DNA from: Aliishimia sp963721175
GTDB taxonomy: Bacteria > Pseudomonadota > Alphaproteobacteria > Rhodobacterales > Rhodobacteraceae
Length of the DNA: 64,000 nt
Assembly (NCBI GenBank): GCA_963721175.1
Contig: CAVRIG010000006.1
Span: 62,001-126,000, forward strand
Direction of reading: 5' to 3'
Part shown: positions 18,427 to 27,450 of the stretch, in pieces
Position numbering within the stretch: position 1 is the first letter of the stretch
Layout: each line of letters opens with the position of its first letter
The notes under the pieces: generated by a model
What the model saw: the letters and a program-made list of their open reading frames with translations, nothing else
The model's database searches: none
Told to the model about the DNA's origin: nothing
Translations under genes and position numbers: made by a program

Positions 18427-19776
18427 TTGGATATCGTCTCCCTGATCCCGCAGTTCGGCGGGCTGATCTGGACCGTTCTCGCCTTTGTCATCGCGCTCAG
18501 CGTGATCGTGGCGATTCACGAATACGGCCACTACATCGTCGGACGCTGGTCGGGCATTCACGCGGACGTCTTTTCCATCGGCTTCGGACCCGTGCTCTGG
18601 TCGCGCCACGACAAGCGCGGCACGAAATGGCAGGTCGCGGCGCTGCCCTTCGGCGGGTACGTCAAGTTCGCGGGCGATTCCAACGCCGCCTCCGGCAAGG
18701 ATGCCTTGGCCATGAAGGCCGCCGCCGCCGAGCCGGAGAAGCTGCGCCGCACCATGCACGGGGCTCCGCTCTGGGCGCGCTCCGTGACCGTGGCGGCGGG
18801 TCCGGTCTTCAACTTCGTGCTCTCCATCCTGGTCTTTTCCGCCGTCGCGGTGAGCAATGGGCAGGAGCAGGAACCGCTTACGGTGGGCGAGCTTGTCCCG
18901 CTTCCGGCGCAGGAGAGGGGTCTGCAGGCGGGCGATGTCCTGCTCGAAGTGGGCGGCGTGCCGGTTCCGGACAGACAGACGGATGCCTATTCAGATTTCA
19001 TCGAGAGCGTCCCGCAGGAGCCGGTCCTGACCTACCGCGTGCTGCGCGACGGGGACGAGATGGACGTTCGGGATCCCTACCTGTTGCCGCCGTTTGTCGC
19101 GGGCCTGTCGCCGCAAAGCGCCGCGATGGACGTGAACATGCAGGTCGGCGACGTGATCACGGCGATCGACGGCGAGCCCGTGTTCGCGTTCTCGCAACTC
19201 AAGGACGCGGTCGAGGGGTCGGACGGACGTGCCCTCGAACTGAACGTCTGGCGTGACGGCCAGGATCTGACCTTTGCGCTGAAGCCGAAACGGCGCGACG
19301 AACCCTTGCCGGATGGCGGGTTCCAGACGGAATGGCGCATTGGCGTCGCGTCGGGCCTCAGCATCGAGCCGGCCCGCGAAGCGCTTGGTCCATGGACTGC
19401 GCTGAAACACGGGACGGAGCGGACCGGCGAAATCATCAGCGGATCGATCTCCGGGCTCTGGCACATGATCGCGGGCAACATCGGCACCTGCAACCTGTCG
19501 GGACCGGTCGGAATCGCACAGGTCTCCGGTCAGATGGCCAGCCAGGGGTTTCTGAACTTCGTGGTCTTCATCGCCGTTCTGTCCACGGCCGTGGGCCTGC
19601 TGAACCTGTTCCCGATCCCGGCATTGGATGGGGGTCATCTCGTCTTCTACGCCTACGAGGCAGTGTCCGGTCGACCGCCCAGCGACGCGGCGCTGCGCGT
19701 TCTGATGACGGTCGGCCTGACATTGGTGCTCAGCCTGATGGTCTTCGCGCTCTGGAACGACTTCCGCTGTCCCTGA
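18427..19776 (+). CDS. rseP: Site-2 intramembrane metalloprotease RseP
   Basis: Cleaves anti-sigma factors and signal-peptide remnants within the inner membrane. The 449 residues hold the zinc motif HEYGH in the first membrane helix (about residue 31), FGPVLWSR, the PDZ domain region (about 125-290), and the second zinc-ligand segment NLFPIPALDGGHL near the C-terminus. TTG start at 18427, seven bases after the dxr stop. It is placed directly before bamA, as usual in proteobacteria. Confidence 0.95.
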   Translation: MDIVSLIPQFGGLIWTVLAFVIALSVIVAIHEYGHYIVGRWSGIHADVFSIGFGPVLWSRHDKRGTKWQVAALPFGGYVKFAGDSNAASGKDALAMKAAAAEPEKLRRTMHGAPLWARSVTVAAGPVFNFVLSILVFSAVAVSNGQEQEPLTVGELVPLPAQERGLQAGDVLLEVGGVPVPDRQTDAYSDFIESVPQEPVLTYRVLRDGDEMDVRDPYLLPPFVAGLSPQSAAMDVNMQVGDVITAIDGEPVFAFSQLKDAVEGSDGRALELNVWRDGQDLTFALKPKRRDEPLPDGGFQTEWRIGVASGLSIEPAREALGPWTALKHGTERTGEIISGSISGLWHMIAGNIGTCNLSGPVGIAQVSGQMASQGFLNFVVFIAVLSTAVGLLNLFPIPALDGGHLVFYAYEAVSGRPPSDAALRVLMTVGLTLVLSLMVFALWNDFRCP

Positions 19777-19874
19777 CGGTATTTGCCCCGACAATGCCAC
19801 GATTGCGCAAAATTCGCGCCATGTTGCGGCGATAGCCCTGTGGCTGAGTGAAGCAACCGGACAGGGTGACACGC

Positions 19875-20000
19875 ATGCAGATGCTCCACGAGGGATACCG
19901 CGGCCTGAGCCTCCTGATGCTGCTGAATTGGGATAGAGCGCTCTTTCTGACCGCCATCTCGATCGCTTTGTTCGTCGGCACATGGCTTGGCGGTTTGTGA
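19875..20000 (+). CDS. Candidate 41-residue single-span membrane protein between rseP and bamA
   Basis: A short frame too small for ordinary gene calling. It begins MQMLHEGYRGLSLLMLLNWD and then has a hydrophobic helix (about 21-41). Amphipathic-then-transmembrane layout, high GC at third positions, and its place in a 356-base gap where no other gene fits support it. The ribosome site (CAGGGTGAC) is modest, and Met3 could be the true start. It may act in envelope quality control alongside RseP and BamA; that is inference from location only. Confidence 0.5.
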   Translation: MQMLHEGYRGLSLLMLLNWDRALFLTAISIALFVGTWLGGL

Positions 20001-20132
20001 CCTCGCCGTAACATCTCGGAATTGAAATGCTCAACGGTCTGCGGGATAACCCTCGCAGGCCGTATGTCGTTTTGACATATGGTCCGGTTCTGGGTAGGAG
20101 ACTTCTAACAAGAAGTCTGGCTGGGGTAGGGC

Positions 20133-22496
20133 ATGAGACCGGTGAAAAGCAGCACTGCGCAGGACAGGACCGACGTAGCGGTGCGCAGGACAGAAAACCG
20201 AATGATCCGTATCGGATTTGCATTCCTCGTCACCATCGCGCTGATATTGAGCGCGCTGGCCGTTTCGGGCCAGACATATCAGTTCAACACCGTCCAGATC
20301 GAAGGCAACCAGCGGATTGGCGACGCGTCGATTCTCCGGACGGCCGGCATTGCGCGGGGCGAGGCCGTCAGCGCAGGTCAGGTGAACGCCGCGCTTCAGC
20401 GGCTTCAGGGCAGCGGGCTTTTCGAGGAGGTGTCGGTCGAACCGCGGGGCGGCACGCTGCTGATCACGGTGGTGGAATTCCCCACGATCAACCGCATCAA
20501 CTACGAAGGCAATCGCCGGATCGACGACGAGGCGCTGGCCGCACTCACCGGCTCGATCGAGCTGCGGGCCTACAACCCTGCCCAGGTCGAGCGCGACGCG
20601 GCAGCGATTTCGGAAGCCTATTCCAATGAAGGCCGGCTGGCCGCGCGCGTCACGCCGCGGATCATCCGGCGCAGCGACAACCGGGTCGATGTGGTCTTCG
20701 AGATCTTCGAGGGTGACGTGGTGGAGATCGAGCGCCTGAGCTTCGTCGGCAACCGCGTCTACTCCGACCGCCGCTTGCGCCGGGTGCTGCAGACGAAACA
20801 GGCGGGCCTGCTCCGCACGTTCGTCCGGAGTGATACGCTGGTCGAGGATCGCATCGAATTCGACAAGCAGCTATTGCGGGATTTCTACCAGAGCCGTGGC
20901 TACATCGACTTCCGAACCAATTCGGTCAACGCACAATTGACGCGTCAGCGGGACGGCTACTTCCTCGTCTTCAACGTTCAGGAGGGCCAGCAGTTCCGAT
21001 TTGGCGAAATCAGCGTCGCATCCGAGCTTGCGGGCGCGGACGAGGCGGCATTCCTCGACGCGGTTCGCTCACGACCGGGTGTCGTGTACTCGCCGGTTCT
21101 CGTGGAGAACGACATCGCGCGGATGGAAAGGCTCGGGATTCGTCAAGGCATCGATTTCCTGCGTGTCGAACCGCGCGTCACGCGCAACAACCGCACTCTG
21201 ACCCTGGATGTGCAGTACGTGCTGTCGCGGGGTCCACGCGTGTTCGTCGAACGTATCGACATCGAAGGCAACACGACGACGCTCGACCGGGTGGTTCGGC
21301 GTCAGTTCCGCATCGTCGAGGGCGATCCCTTCAACCCCCGGGAGATCCGGGAGTCTGCCGCGCGGATCCGCGCCCTCGACTACTTCGAAACCGCGGAAGT
21401 GAACGCGCGCGAAGGATCCTCGCCCGATCAGGTCATCGTGGATGTGGATGTGGTGGAACAGCCGACCGGCGCGCTGACCTTCGGCGCAACATATTCCAAC
21501 AATGACGGCTTCGGGATTGCCGTCCAGTTCAGCGAGAACAACTTTCTCGGCCGTGGTCAGCGCCTGTCTCTGAACCTGTCCACTGCCCAGGAAACGCAGA
21601 ATACCGGCATCACATTCATCGAACCGGCACTTCTGGGGCGGGATCTGCAATTTGCATTCCGTCTGAGTTTGACCGACAACACCTCGTCCTATTCAACCTA
21701 CGACTACGAACAGTTTTTCGTGCAACCTTCGATATCCTTCCCCGTCAGCGAGAATGGTCGCTTCGGCCTGAACTACACCGCCAACAACATCGACATGGAA
21801 CCGCGCCCGGGCGTGACGAGCGGGCCGGTGATCACGCGGGAGGTTGCCGAAGGCGCGGAATTGTCGAGTTCGGTTGGTTACACCTATACCTATGACACAC
21901 GGCGCACCGGGCTCAATCCGAACGCCGGTGTGCTGGTGGAGTTTGGCCAGGACTTCGCTGGGCTGGGCGGCGACAACGATTTTATCGAGACCAATCTGAG
22001 GGTCGTCGGTCAAAGGCTGGTCGCCAACGAGGAAGTCGTCTTGCGGGCGACGCTGGAAGCCGGCGCGCTCGCCTGGCGCGGCACCAATTCCAGCCGGGTG
22101 GTCGATCGCTACATCCTCAATCCGTCGGTGATCCGCGGGTTCGAGCCGGCCGGGATCGGCCCGCGCGACCTCGCCGACGGTGCCGACGATGCGCTGGGCG
22201 GAAACTATTACGTGGCGGTGCAATTCGATGCCGAGTTCCCGCTCGGCCTGCCCGAGGAGTACGGTATCACCGGTGGGCTTTTCTATGACATGGGCAACCT
22301 GTGGAATCTCGATGACGTCAACACCACCGGCGGCGACATCGTGGGTGCCTCCGGATCGATACGCCACGTGGTCGGCATTTCCATCCTCTGGACCACGCCC
22401 ATCGGACCGCTGCGCTTCAATTTCTCCAACGCGCTCCAGAAAGAAGACTTCGACAAGGAACAGCAATTCGATCTGACCCTGTCGACGCGGTTCTGA
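20133..22496 (+). CDS. bamA: Outer membrane protein assembly factor BamA
   Basis: Central outer-membrane insertase for beta-barrel proteins. The 787-residue chain starts at 20133 (a later Met at 20202 directly heads the signal peptide and is a possible start). The signal peptide ends near SALAVSG. Five POTRA repeats follow (for example FNTVQIEGNQRI, TINRINYEGNRRI, EIERLSFVGNRVY, VFVERIDIEGNTTT), then the C-terminal barrel with VIRGFEPAGIGPRD and a terminal aromatic residue (STRF). Its stop and the skp start overlap as TGATG. Confidence 0.97.
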   Translation: MRPVKSSTAQDRTDVAVRRTENRMIRIGFAFLVTIALILSALAVSGQTYQFNTVQIEGNQRIGDASILRTAGIARGEAVSAGQVNAALQRLQGSGLFEEVSVEPRGGTLLITVVEFPTINRINYEGNRRIDDEALAALTGSIELRAYNPAQVERDAAAISEAYSNEGRLAARVTPRIIRRSDNRVDVVFEIFEGDVVEIERLSFVGNRVYSDRRLRRVLQTKQAGLLRTFVRSDTLVEDRIEFDKQLLRDFYQSRGYIDFRTNSVNAQLTRQRDGYFLVFNVQEGQQFRFGEISVASELAGADEAAFLDAVRSRPGVVYSPVLVENDIARMERLGIRQGIDFLRVEPRVTRNNRTLTLDVQYVLSRGPRVFVERIDIEGNTTTLDRVVRRQFRIVEGDPFNPREIRESAARIRALDYFETAEVNAREGSSPDQVIVDVDVVEQPTGALTFGATYSNNDGFGIAVQFSENNFLGRGQRLSLNLSTAQETQNTGITFIEPALLGRDLQFAFRLSLTDNTSSYSTYDYEQFFVQPSISFPVSENGRFGLNYTANNIDMEPRPGVTSGPVITREVAEGAELSSSVGYTYTYDTRRTGLNPNAGVLVEFGQDFAGLGGDNDFIETNLRVVGQRLVANEEVVLRATLEAGALAWRGTNSSRVVDRYILNPSVIRGFEPAGIGPRDLADGADDALGGNYYVAVQFDAEFPLGLPEEYGITGGLFYDMGNLWNLDDVNTTGGDIVGASGSIRHVVGISILWTTPIGPLRFNFSNALQKEDFDKEQQFDLTLSTRF

Positions 22497-23077
22497 TGGC
22501 TGCAGTGCGGTGGTCTTGGGCCGCCGCGCTTCTGGCGGCGGGGCTGGCCGGCTTCAGCCCGGCCGCGACACGGGCGCAGGATCCGTCCATCATCCGCAGC
22601 CCCGTGCTGGTCCTGGAATCCGAACGCCTCTATCGAGAGAGCGACTTCGGGCGCAGAGTCGCTGACGAAATCGCGGAACAGAACGCGGAACTTGCCGCCG
22701 AAAATCGCGGGATCGAAGCGGATCTCGAGGCCGAGGAAATGGAACTGACGGAGCGGCGTCCGACGCTCGGTCCGGAGGAATTCCGGGATCTGGCCGACGC
22801 GTTCGACCAGAAGGTCCAGGACACCCGGCGCGAGCAGGAGGCCAAGGCCCGCACCATTGCGCGGCAACAGGAAGAAATGCGGTCGGACTTCCTCTCGGCC
22901 GCAGCACCCGTGCTGGAGGATGTGATGCGCGAAGCGGGCGCCGCTGTCATCCTGGAACGTCGCAGTGTCTTTCTGAGCCTCAACGCGGTTGACATTACCA
23001 ATGACGTGATCACCAGGATCAACGAGGAAATCGGCGATGGCGGCGAGCCGGAAACGGAGGAGCCTCCGCAGGAGTAG
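22496..23077 (+). CDS. skp: Periplasmic chaperone Skp/OmpH family
   Basis: Trimeric holdase that carries unfolded outer-membrane proteins to BamA. The 193 residues have a signal peptide (cleavage near TRAQ), then PVLVLESERLYRESDFGRRVADEIAEQNAELAAENRGIE, typical of the family core, and a long coiled coil (about 60-145) rich in Glu and Arg. The acidic tail GEPETEEPPQE is longer than in E. coli Skp. It overlaps bamA by one base. Confidence 0.9.
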   Translation: MAAVRWSWAAALLAAGLAGFSPAATRAQDPSIIRSPVLVLESERLYRESDFGRRVADEIAEQNAELAAENRGIEADLEAEEMELTERRPTLGPEEFRDLADAFDQKVQDTRREQEAKARTIARQQEEMRSDFLSAAAPVLEDVMREAGAAVILERRSVFLSLNAVDITNDVITRINEEIGDGGEPETEEPPQE

Positions 23078-23162
23078 CAGCCGGCGGACGCGCCTCTGCT
23101 TGCCCCCGCGCGCATGACTTGCTAGCTGGGGATACCGATCGATGCAGCGAGCAGATCCCGAC

Positions 23163-23627
23163 ATGTCCGACACGCCCCGAAGCGCAGATATCCAGCTTAT
23201 CCAGCGCATACTCCCGCACCGCTACCCGTTTCTGCTGGTGGACAAGGTGGTGGACATCCAGGGCACGAGTTCGGCGCGCGGGATCAAGAACGTGACCATG
23301 AACGAGCCACATTTCCAGGGTCATTTCCCGGGGCTTCCGATCATGCCCGGGGTGACCATCGTGGAGGCGATGGCGCAGACGGCCGCCGTCATGGTGGGCA
23401 CTTCGCTCGGCATGGCCGACAAGGAGATGAAGGTCTTCTTCATGTCCATCGACAAGTGCAAGTTCCGGCGCAAGGTGATCCCCGGCGACGTGCTGGAGAT
23501 GCAGCTCAGCACGCTGCGCGGCAAGCCCGGCGGCAAGGTCTGGAAGTTCGCGGGCGAGGCGATGGTGGAGGGCGAGATGGCGGCCGAAGCCGAGTTCACC
23601 GCCATGATGGACCTTTCCCAGGAGTAA
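23163..23627 (+). CDS. fabZ: 3-hydroxyacyl-ACP dehydratase FabZ
   Basis: Dehydrates beta-hydroxyacyl-ACP in fatty acid elongation and balances lipid A precursor use. Hot-dog fold with the catalytic His in HRYPFLLVDKV and the Glu in PGVTIVEAMAQTAAVM, plus GHFPGLPIMPG. I start at Met 23163 (MSDTPRSADIQLIQRILPH); an ATG at 23142 would add seven residues. Six bases separate its stop from lpxA. Confidence 0.96.
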   Translation: MSDTPRSADIQLIQRILPHRYPFLLVDKVVDIQGTSSARGIKNVTMNEPHFQGHFPGLPIMPGVTIVEAMAQTAAVMVGTSLGMADKEMKVFFMSIDKCKFRRKVIPGDVLEMQLSTLRGKPGGKVWKFAGEAMVEGEMAAEAEFTAMMDLSQE

Positions 23628-23633
23628 CCACGC

Positions 23634-24413
23634 GTGGGCATTCACCGCTCTGCCGTCGTCGAGGAAGGCGCGAAGGTCGATGCCAGCGCGGTGATCGGCC
23701 CGTTCTGCGTGGTCGGGCCCGAGGCGGTGATCGGCCCCGGCGTGGAGCTCAAATCCCATGTCGTCGTGTCCGGCCGTACCGAGATCGGTGAGGGTACCGT
23801 CGTCTTTCCCTTTGCCGTGATCGGCGAGATCCCACAGGATCTGAAATTCCGCGGCGAGGACACCCAGCTGGTGATCGGCAAGCGCAATCGCATCCGGGAA
23901 CACGTCACCATGAACACCGGCACCGAGGGCGGTGGCGGCGTCACCCGGATCGGGGATGACGGGCTGTTCATGGCGGGTTGTCACATTGCCCACGACGCGC
24001 AGATCGGCAATCGCGTGATCGTGGTGAACTCCGCCGCGATCGCCGGGCACTGCGTGCTGGAGGACGACGTGATCATCGGCGGTCTGTCGGGGGTGCATCA
24101 GTTCGTCCGCGTCGGGCAGGGGGCGATCATCGGCGCCGTCACGATGGTCACCAACGACGTGATCCCGCATGGCCTCGTGCAGGCGCCACGTGGGGAACTG
24201 GACGGTCTGAACCTCGTGGGCCTCAAGCGTCGCGGGGTCAGCCGGGCGGACATCACCGCGTTGCGGGCCGCCTTCCAGATGATGGCGCAGGGCGAGGGCA
24301 CGTTTCATGAGCGCGTCGATCGCCTGGGGCAGGAGACCGGTTCCGACTACGTGCGGCAGATCGTGGATTTCGTCATGACCGCCAGCGACCGGTCGTTTCT
24401 GACACCCCGCTGA
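23634..24413 (+). CDS. lpxA: UDP-N-acetylglucosamine acyltransferase LpxA
   Basis: First step of lipid A synthesis. Left-handed beta-helix of hexapeptide repeats (VVEEGAKVDASAVIGPFCVVGPEAVIGPG), with the catalytic His in CHIAHDAQIGN and the GGLSGVHQFVRVGQGAIIG block. GTG start at 23634, and 259 residues. Its stop overlaps the lpxI start (TGATG). Confidence 0.96.
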   Translation: MGIHRSAVVEEGAKVDASAVIGPFCVVGPEAVIGPGVELKSHVVVSGRTEIGEGTVVFPFAVIGEIPQDLKFRGEDTQLVIGKRNRIREHVTMNTGTEGGGGVTRIGDDGLFMAGCHIAHDAQIGNRVIVVNSAAIAGHCVLEDDVIIGGLSGVHQFVRVGQGAIIGAVTMVTNDVIPHGLVQAPRGELDGLNLVGLKRRGVSRADITALRAAFQMMAQGEGTFHERVDRLGQETGSDYVRQIVDFVMTASDRSFLTPR

Positions 24414-25198
24414 TGCTGGCGCTGGTGTGCGGCACGGGACAGCTGCCGGCCGCCGTCGCCGCGGCGCAGGAGACGCGGCCGCTGATCTGCATGCTGGCGG
24501 GCTTTCCCCCGGACGGCTTGATGCCCGATGTCGAGTTCCGGCTCGAGAAGCTGGGTCAATTGCTGCGCGACCTGAAGGAGCGCGGGGTTTCGGACGTCTG
24601 CTTCTGCGGGGCGATCACGCGGCCTGCAATGGATCCGGTCCTGATCGACGACCGCACGGCGCCGCTGCTGCCGACCCTGCAGCGGGCGATGGCCGAGGGT
24701 GATGACGCGGCACTCAGGGCGGTGATCTCGCTCTTCGAGACCGAGGGCTTCACCATCCGCGCCGCGGAGTCTCTGGCGCCGGATGTACTGCCGCCAGCCA
24801 GCATTCCCACCAGGGCCGCGCCCCGGCTGGGAACGCATGCGGATGTCGATATCGCCGTTCAGGCCCTGGTCGAGATGGGCGCGCGCGATGTCGGCCAATC
24901 CTGCATCGTGCGCGCGGGGCAGGTCGAAGCGATGGAGGCGCAGGACGGCACGGACGCGATGTTGCGCCGTCACGCGGCACGCGGGCTGATCGAAGGCGTC
25001 CTGTTCAAGGCACCGAAACCCGGCCAGGATCGCCGCGCCGACCTGCCGACAATCGGTCCAGGCACGGCGCAGGGCGCGGTGGCGGCCGGGCTCGACGGGA
25101 TCGTGATCGAGGCGGGCGGCGTGATCGTGATCGACCTGCCGCAGATCGTGCAGATCCTCGACGCCGCGGAGCGTTTCCTCTGGATCCGCGCGCCATGA
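24413..25198 (+). CDS. lpxI: UDP-2,3-diacylglucosamine diphosphatase LpxI
   Basis: Hydrolyses UDP-2,3-diacylglucosamine to lipid X, replacing LpxH in alphaproteobacteria (former DUF1009). The 261 residues begin LALVCGTGQLPAAVA and contain SDVCFCGAITRPAMD, SPTRAAPRLGTHADVDIA-like sequence and the C-terminal IVIEAGGVIVIDLPQIVQ. It overlaps lpxA by one base and lpxB by four (ATGA), making a tightly coupled lipid A cassette. Confidence 0.94.
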   Translation: MLALVCGTGQLPAAVAAAQETRPLICMLAGFPPDGLMPDVEFRLEKLGQLLRDLKERGVSDVCFCGAITRPAMDPVLIDDRTAPLLPTLQRAMAEGDDAALRAVISLFETEGFTIRAAESLAPDVLPPASIPTRAAPRLGTHADVDIAVQALVEMGARDVGQSCIVRAGQVEAMEAQDGTDAMLRRHAARGLIEGVLFKAPKPGQDRRADLPTIGPGTAQGAVAAGLDGIVIEAGGVIVIDLPQIVQILDAAERFLWIRAP

Positions 25199-26364
25199 AG
25201 GTGTTCGTCATCGCGGGGGAGCCGTCCGGCGATGCGTTGGGCGGTGCGCTGCTGCGCGGGCTGCAGGAGTTGCGTCCGGATGGCCACTTCGACGGCATCG
25301 GCGGGCCGCTCATGCAGGCGCAGGGGCTGCAAAGCCGCTTCGACATGAGCGAACTGAGCCTGATGGGCCTTGTAGAGATCATGCCGAAATACGTGCACCT
25401 CAAACGCCGCATCGCCGAAACCGCGGCAGCTATCGTGGAGGCGCGGCCCGACGTGCTTGTCACCATCGATTCGCCGGATTTCTGCCTGCGCGTGGCGCGT
25501 GCGGTCAAGGCGCGGTCGGCCATACGCTGCGTGCATTACGTGGCCCCCACTGTCTGGGCGTGGCGGCCGGGCCGAGCGCGAAAGATGGCGCGTGTGGTCG
25601 ATCAGGTCCTGGCGCTCTTTCCGTTCGAGCCGCCGTATTTCGAGGCCGAGGGCATCCGCTGCGATTTCGTCGGCCATCCGATCGTGTCCACGTCGCAATC
25701 GACCCCGGAGGAGGCCGCGGAGTTTCGGGCCCGGATCGCACCGGACGCCGATCCGCTGGTGCTGGTTCTGCCGGGATCCCGCCGCGGCGAGGTCACGCGC
25801 CTGTCGCCGGTCTTCGCCGCGGCGCTGGAGCGGTTCTGTGCGACCCACCCCGCGACCCGCGTCATCGTTCCCGCCGCCCCGTCAGTCGCGGACCTCGTGC
25901 AGAGTTCGGTGGCGGGCTGGCCTGGCCGATCGCTGGTGCTTGACCCGCGCGGGATCGCCCCGGATGTCTTTGCCGCCGAGAAACGCGCGGCATTCCGCGC
26001 CGCCGACCTCGCATTGGCCGCGTCCGGCACCGTGTCGCTGGAGCTTGCGGCGGCGTCCACTCCCATGGTCATCGCCTACGACATGAACCCGCTGACGCGC
26101 TGGGTCATGTCGCGGATGCTGCTGACGGATACGGTGACGCTCGTCAACTTGGTCTCGGAGACGCGCACGGTGCCGGAATTCATCGGCGCCCGCTGCCGGC
26201 CGGAGCTGATCGCGGCGGGTCTGGAGGCCGTGCTGGAAGCGCCCGGCGCACAGAATGCGGCGATGAACGTAACGATGGAGCGGTTGGGGCAGCATGGCGA
26301 GAGGCCCGGTCTGCGCGCCGCCCGCGCGGTGCTGGAAGGTGCGGGCATCATGCCCGAGAGATGA
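25195..26364 (+). CDS. lpxB: Lipid-A-disaccharide synthase LpxB
   Basis: Joins lipid X and UDP-diacylglucosamine into the lipid A disaccharide at the inner membrane. GT-B-like GT19 enzyme of 389 residues: KVFVIAGEPSGDALGGALL at the start, GIGGPLMQAQGL, SLMGLVEIMPKYVHLKRR, APTVWAWRPGRARKM and LPGSRRGEVTRL are all present, with the substrate loop LAASGTVSLELA. Last gene of the envelope run; no clear U-rich terminator follows. Confidence 0.96.
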   Translation: MKVFVIAGEPSGDALGGALLRGLQELRPDGHFDGIGGPLMQAQGLQSRFDMSELSLMGLVEIMPKYVHLKRRIAETAAAIVEARPDVLVTIDSPDFCLRVARAVKARSAIRCVHYVAPTVWAWRPGRARKMARVVDQVLALFPFEPPYFEAEGIRCDFVGHPIVSTSQSTPEEAAEFRARIAPDADPLVLVLPGSRRGEVTRLSPVFAAALERFCATHPATRVIVPAAPSVADLVQSSVAGWPGRSLVLDPRGIAPDVFAAEKRAAFRAADLALAASGTVSLELAAASTPMVIAYDMNPLTRWVMSRMLLTDTVTLVNLVSETRTVPEFIGARCRPELIAAGLEAVLEAPGAQNAAMNVTMERLGQHGERPGLRAARAVLEGAGIMPER

Positions 26365-26561
26365 TTCGCGAAGTGAGAAGTCTACTCGAACCGACGCGCG
26401 GCACCAATTGGGAAGTTGTGCAGTTCAGGCCTCAAACGCCTGCCTGATATTCGCGTTAAGTGGGAAGTTTCGCGTCCTCGCTCGGCGAATTCCCGCACTG
26501 ATAGTATCCGGCCTGTGTTGGTCCTTCGAACGTCGGCGGAAATCGCCTTTTGAGTGAAATT

Positions 26562-26574
26562 GTTGTGACACAAC
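26562..26574. promoter_or_regulatory. Palindrome upstream of the VPLPA-CTERM gene (candidate operator)
   Basis: GTTGTG-A-CACAAC, a perfect 13-base palindrome about 83 bases before the start codon, in the AT-richer gap between lpxB and the VPLPA-CTERM gene. The half-site GTTGTG recurs at 26633-26638. It could be an operator for a dimeric regulator; no regulator gene lies beside it. Confidence 0.35.
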
Positions 26575-26629
26575 TCGCCGAAGCGCGTATCACCTCTCCC
26601 TAGCAGCGAAGGGCGCTGTGGTAACAATT

Positions 26630-26645
26630 CTCGTTGTGTAACGAG
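26630..26645 (+). promoter_or_regulatory. Hairpin overlapping the ribosome-site approach of the VPLPA-CTERM gene
   Basis: CTCGTT-GTGT-AACGAG, a six-base-pair perfect stem ending just inside the purine stretch GAGGGGGAAG that serves as ribosome-binding site for the ATG at 26657. If formed in the leader it would occlude part of the site, suggesting translational control. Confidence 0.35.
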
Positions 26646-26656
26646 GGGGAAGATTT

Positions 26657-27289
26657 ATGAAGAAAAATTTGACTGCGATTGCTGCGGTTGCCGTGATGGG
26701 GCTTTGCTCCGCGGGCGCGCAGGCTGCGAGCGTTCTGACGTTCAACTCGGTCGACGCGCCGACTGACGCGGCTTCTTGGACCTTGTCCTGTACCGCTTGC
26801 GACATGCTGGCGTTCCTGGATAATGACGGCGACGCCTACGACCCATATCCGACTTACAGTCTTGCAGGTAGCCTGGGTGGTGTCGGATCGGCCTTCACAC
26901 GGACCGGTGGACCCACGGCTTCCCGCAATCCGAACATTTCGGGCGCTGCGTTGGAAGAAGCGTTCATCACCGCCGTGGCAAGTGCCCAAGGCGAAACTGT
27001 GATTGGCGGATCGTTCCAGAAGACCGAGAGCACGAGCAACATCAATACGGGTCCGGGGTCACCGACTGATGCGGGCGACTACTTTCTCTGGAAAGCGGGT
27101 CAGTATGCCGGCGTTGCAAAGCTTCTGAGCATTCAGGCGGGCAACATGTTCTCGTTCAGCGGTACCCACGGTCTGAGCCATGTGTCGCATATCAGCACAG
27201 AAACCACGCCGGTTCCGCTTCCGGCCGCTGGCTGGATGCTTCTGGCCGGGATCGGTGGTCTGGCTGCTTGGCGCCGCAAGAAAGCCTGA
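26657..27289 (+). CDS. Exported protein with VPLPA-CTERM sorting tail
   Basis: The 210 residues have an N-terminal signal peptide (MKKNLTAIAAVAVM... to AQAA). The mature domain has a Cys pair (LSCTACD), an Asp-rich loop DNDGDAYD that could bind Ca2+, and Ser/Thr/Gly-rich sequence. The tail VPLPAAGWMLLAGIGG then LAAWRRKKA is motif, membrane helix and basic end, matching the VPLPA-CTERM class processed by exosortase-type enzymes in rhodobacteria. Such proteins are usually surface or matrix proteins. No exosortase is in this window. The gene stands alone, with its own terminator and two palindromes upstream, and differs from its neighbours in lower GC. Confidence 0.85.
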   Translation: MKKNLTAIAAVAVMGLCSAGAQAASVLTFNSVDAPTDAASWTLSCTACDMLAFLDNDGDAYDPYPTYSLAGSLGGVGSAFTRTGGPTASRNPNISGAALEEAFITAVASAQGETVIGGSFQKTESTSNINTGPGSPTDAGDYFLWKAGQYAGVAKLLSIQAGNMFSFSGTHGLSHVSHISTETTPVPLPAAGWMLLAGIGGLAAWRRKKA

Positions 27290-27322
27290 GCGCCGCACGC
27301 GACAGGAACGATAGAATTTGAC

Positions 27323-27348
27323 AAGGGCGGCCGCAAGGGCCGCCCTTT
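27323..27348 (+). terminator. Rho-independent terminator of the VPLPA-CTERM gene
   Basis: AAGGGCGGCC-GCAAG-GGCCGCCCTT with trailing T residues, 33 bases after the stop codon. Eight GC pairs plus two AU pairs. Confidence 0.85.
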
Positions 27349-27450
27349 CCACGTTTTCCGCGTCTAGACGAGACCGGCTGCTCTACGATCCAGAACTGTA
27401 GGCCTATCCCTCGTCAAACCTGTCGGATCGTGCGGGAAACGGTTCCACTA

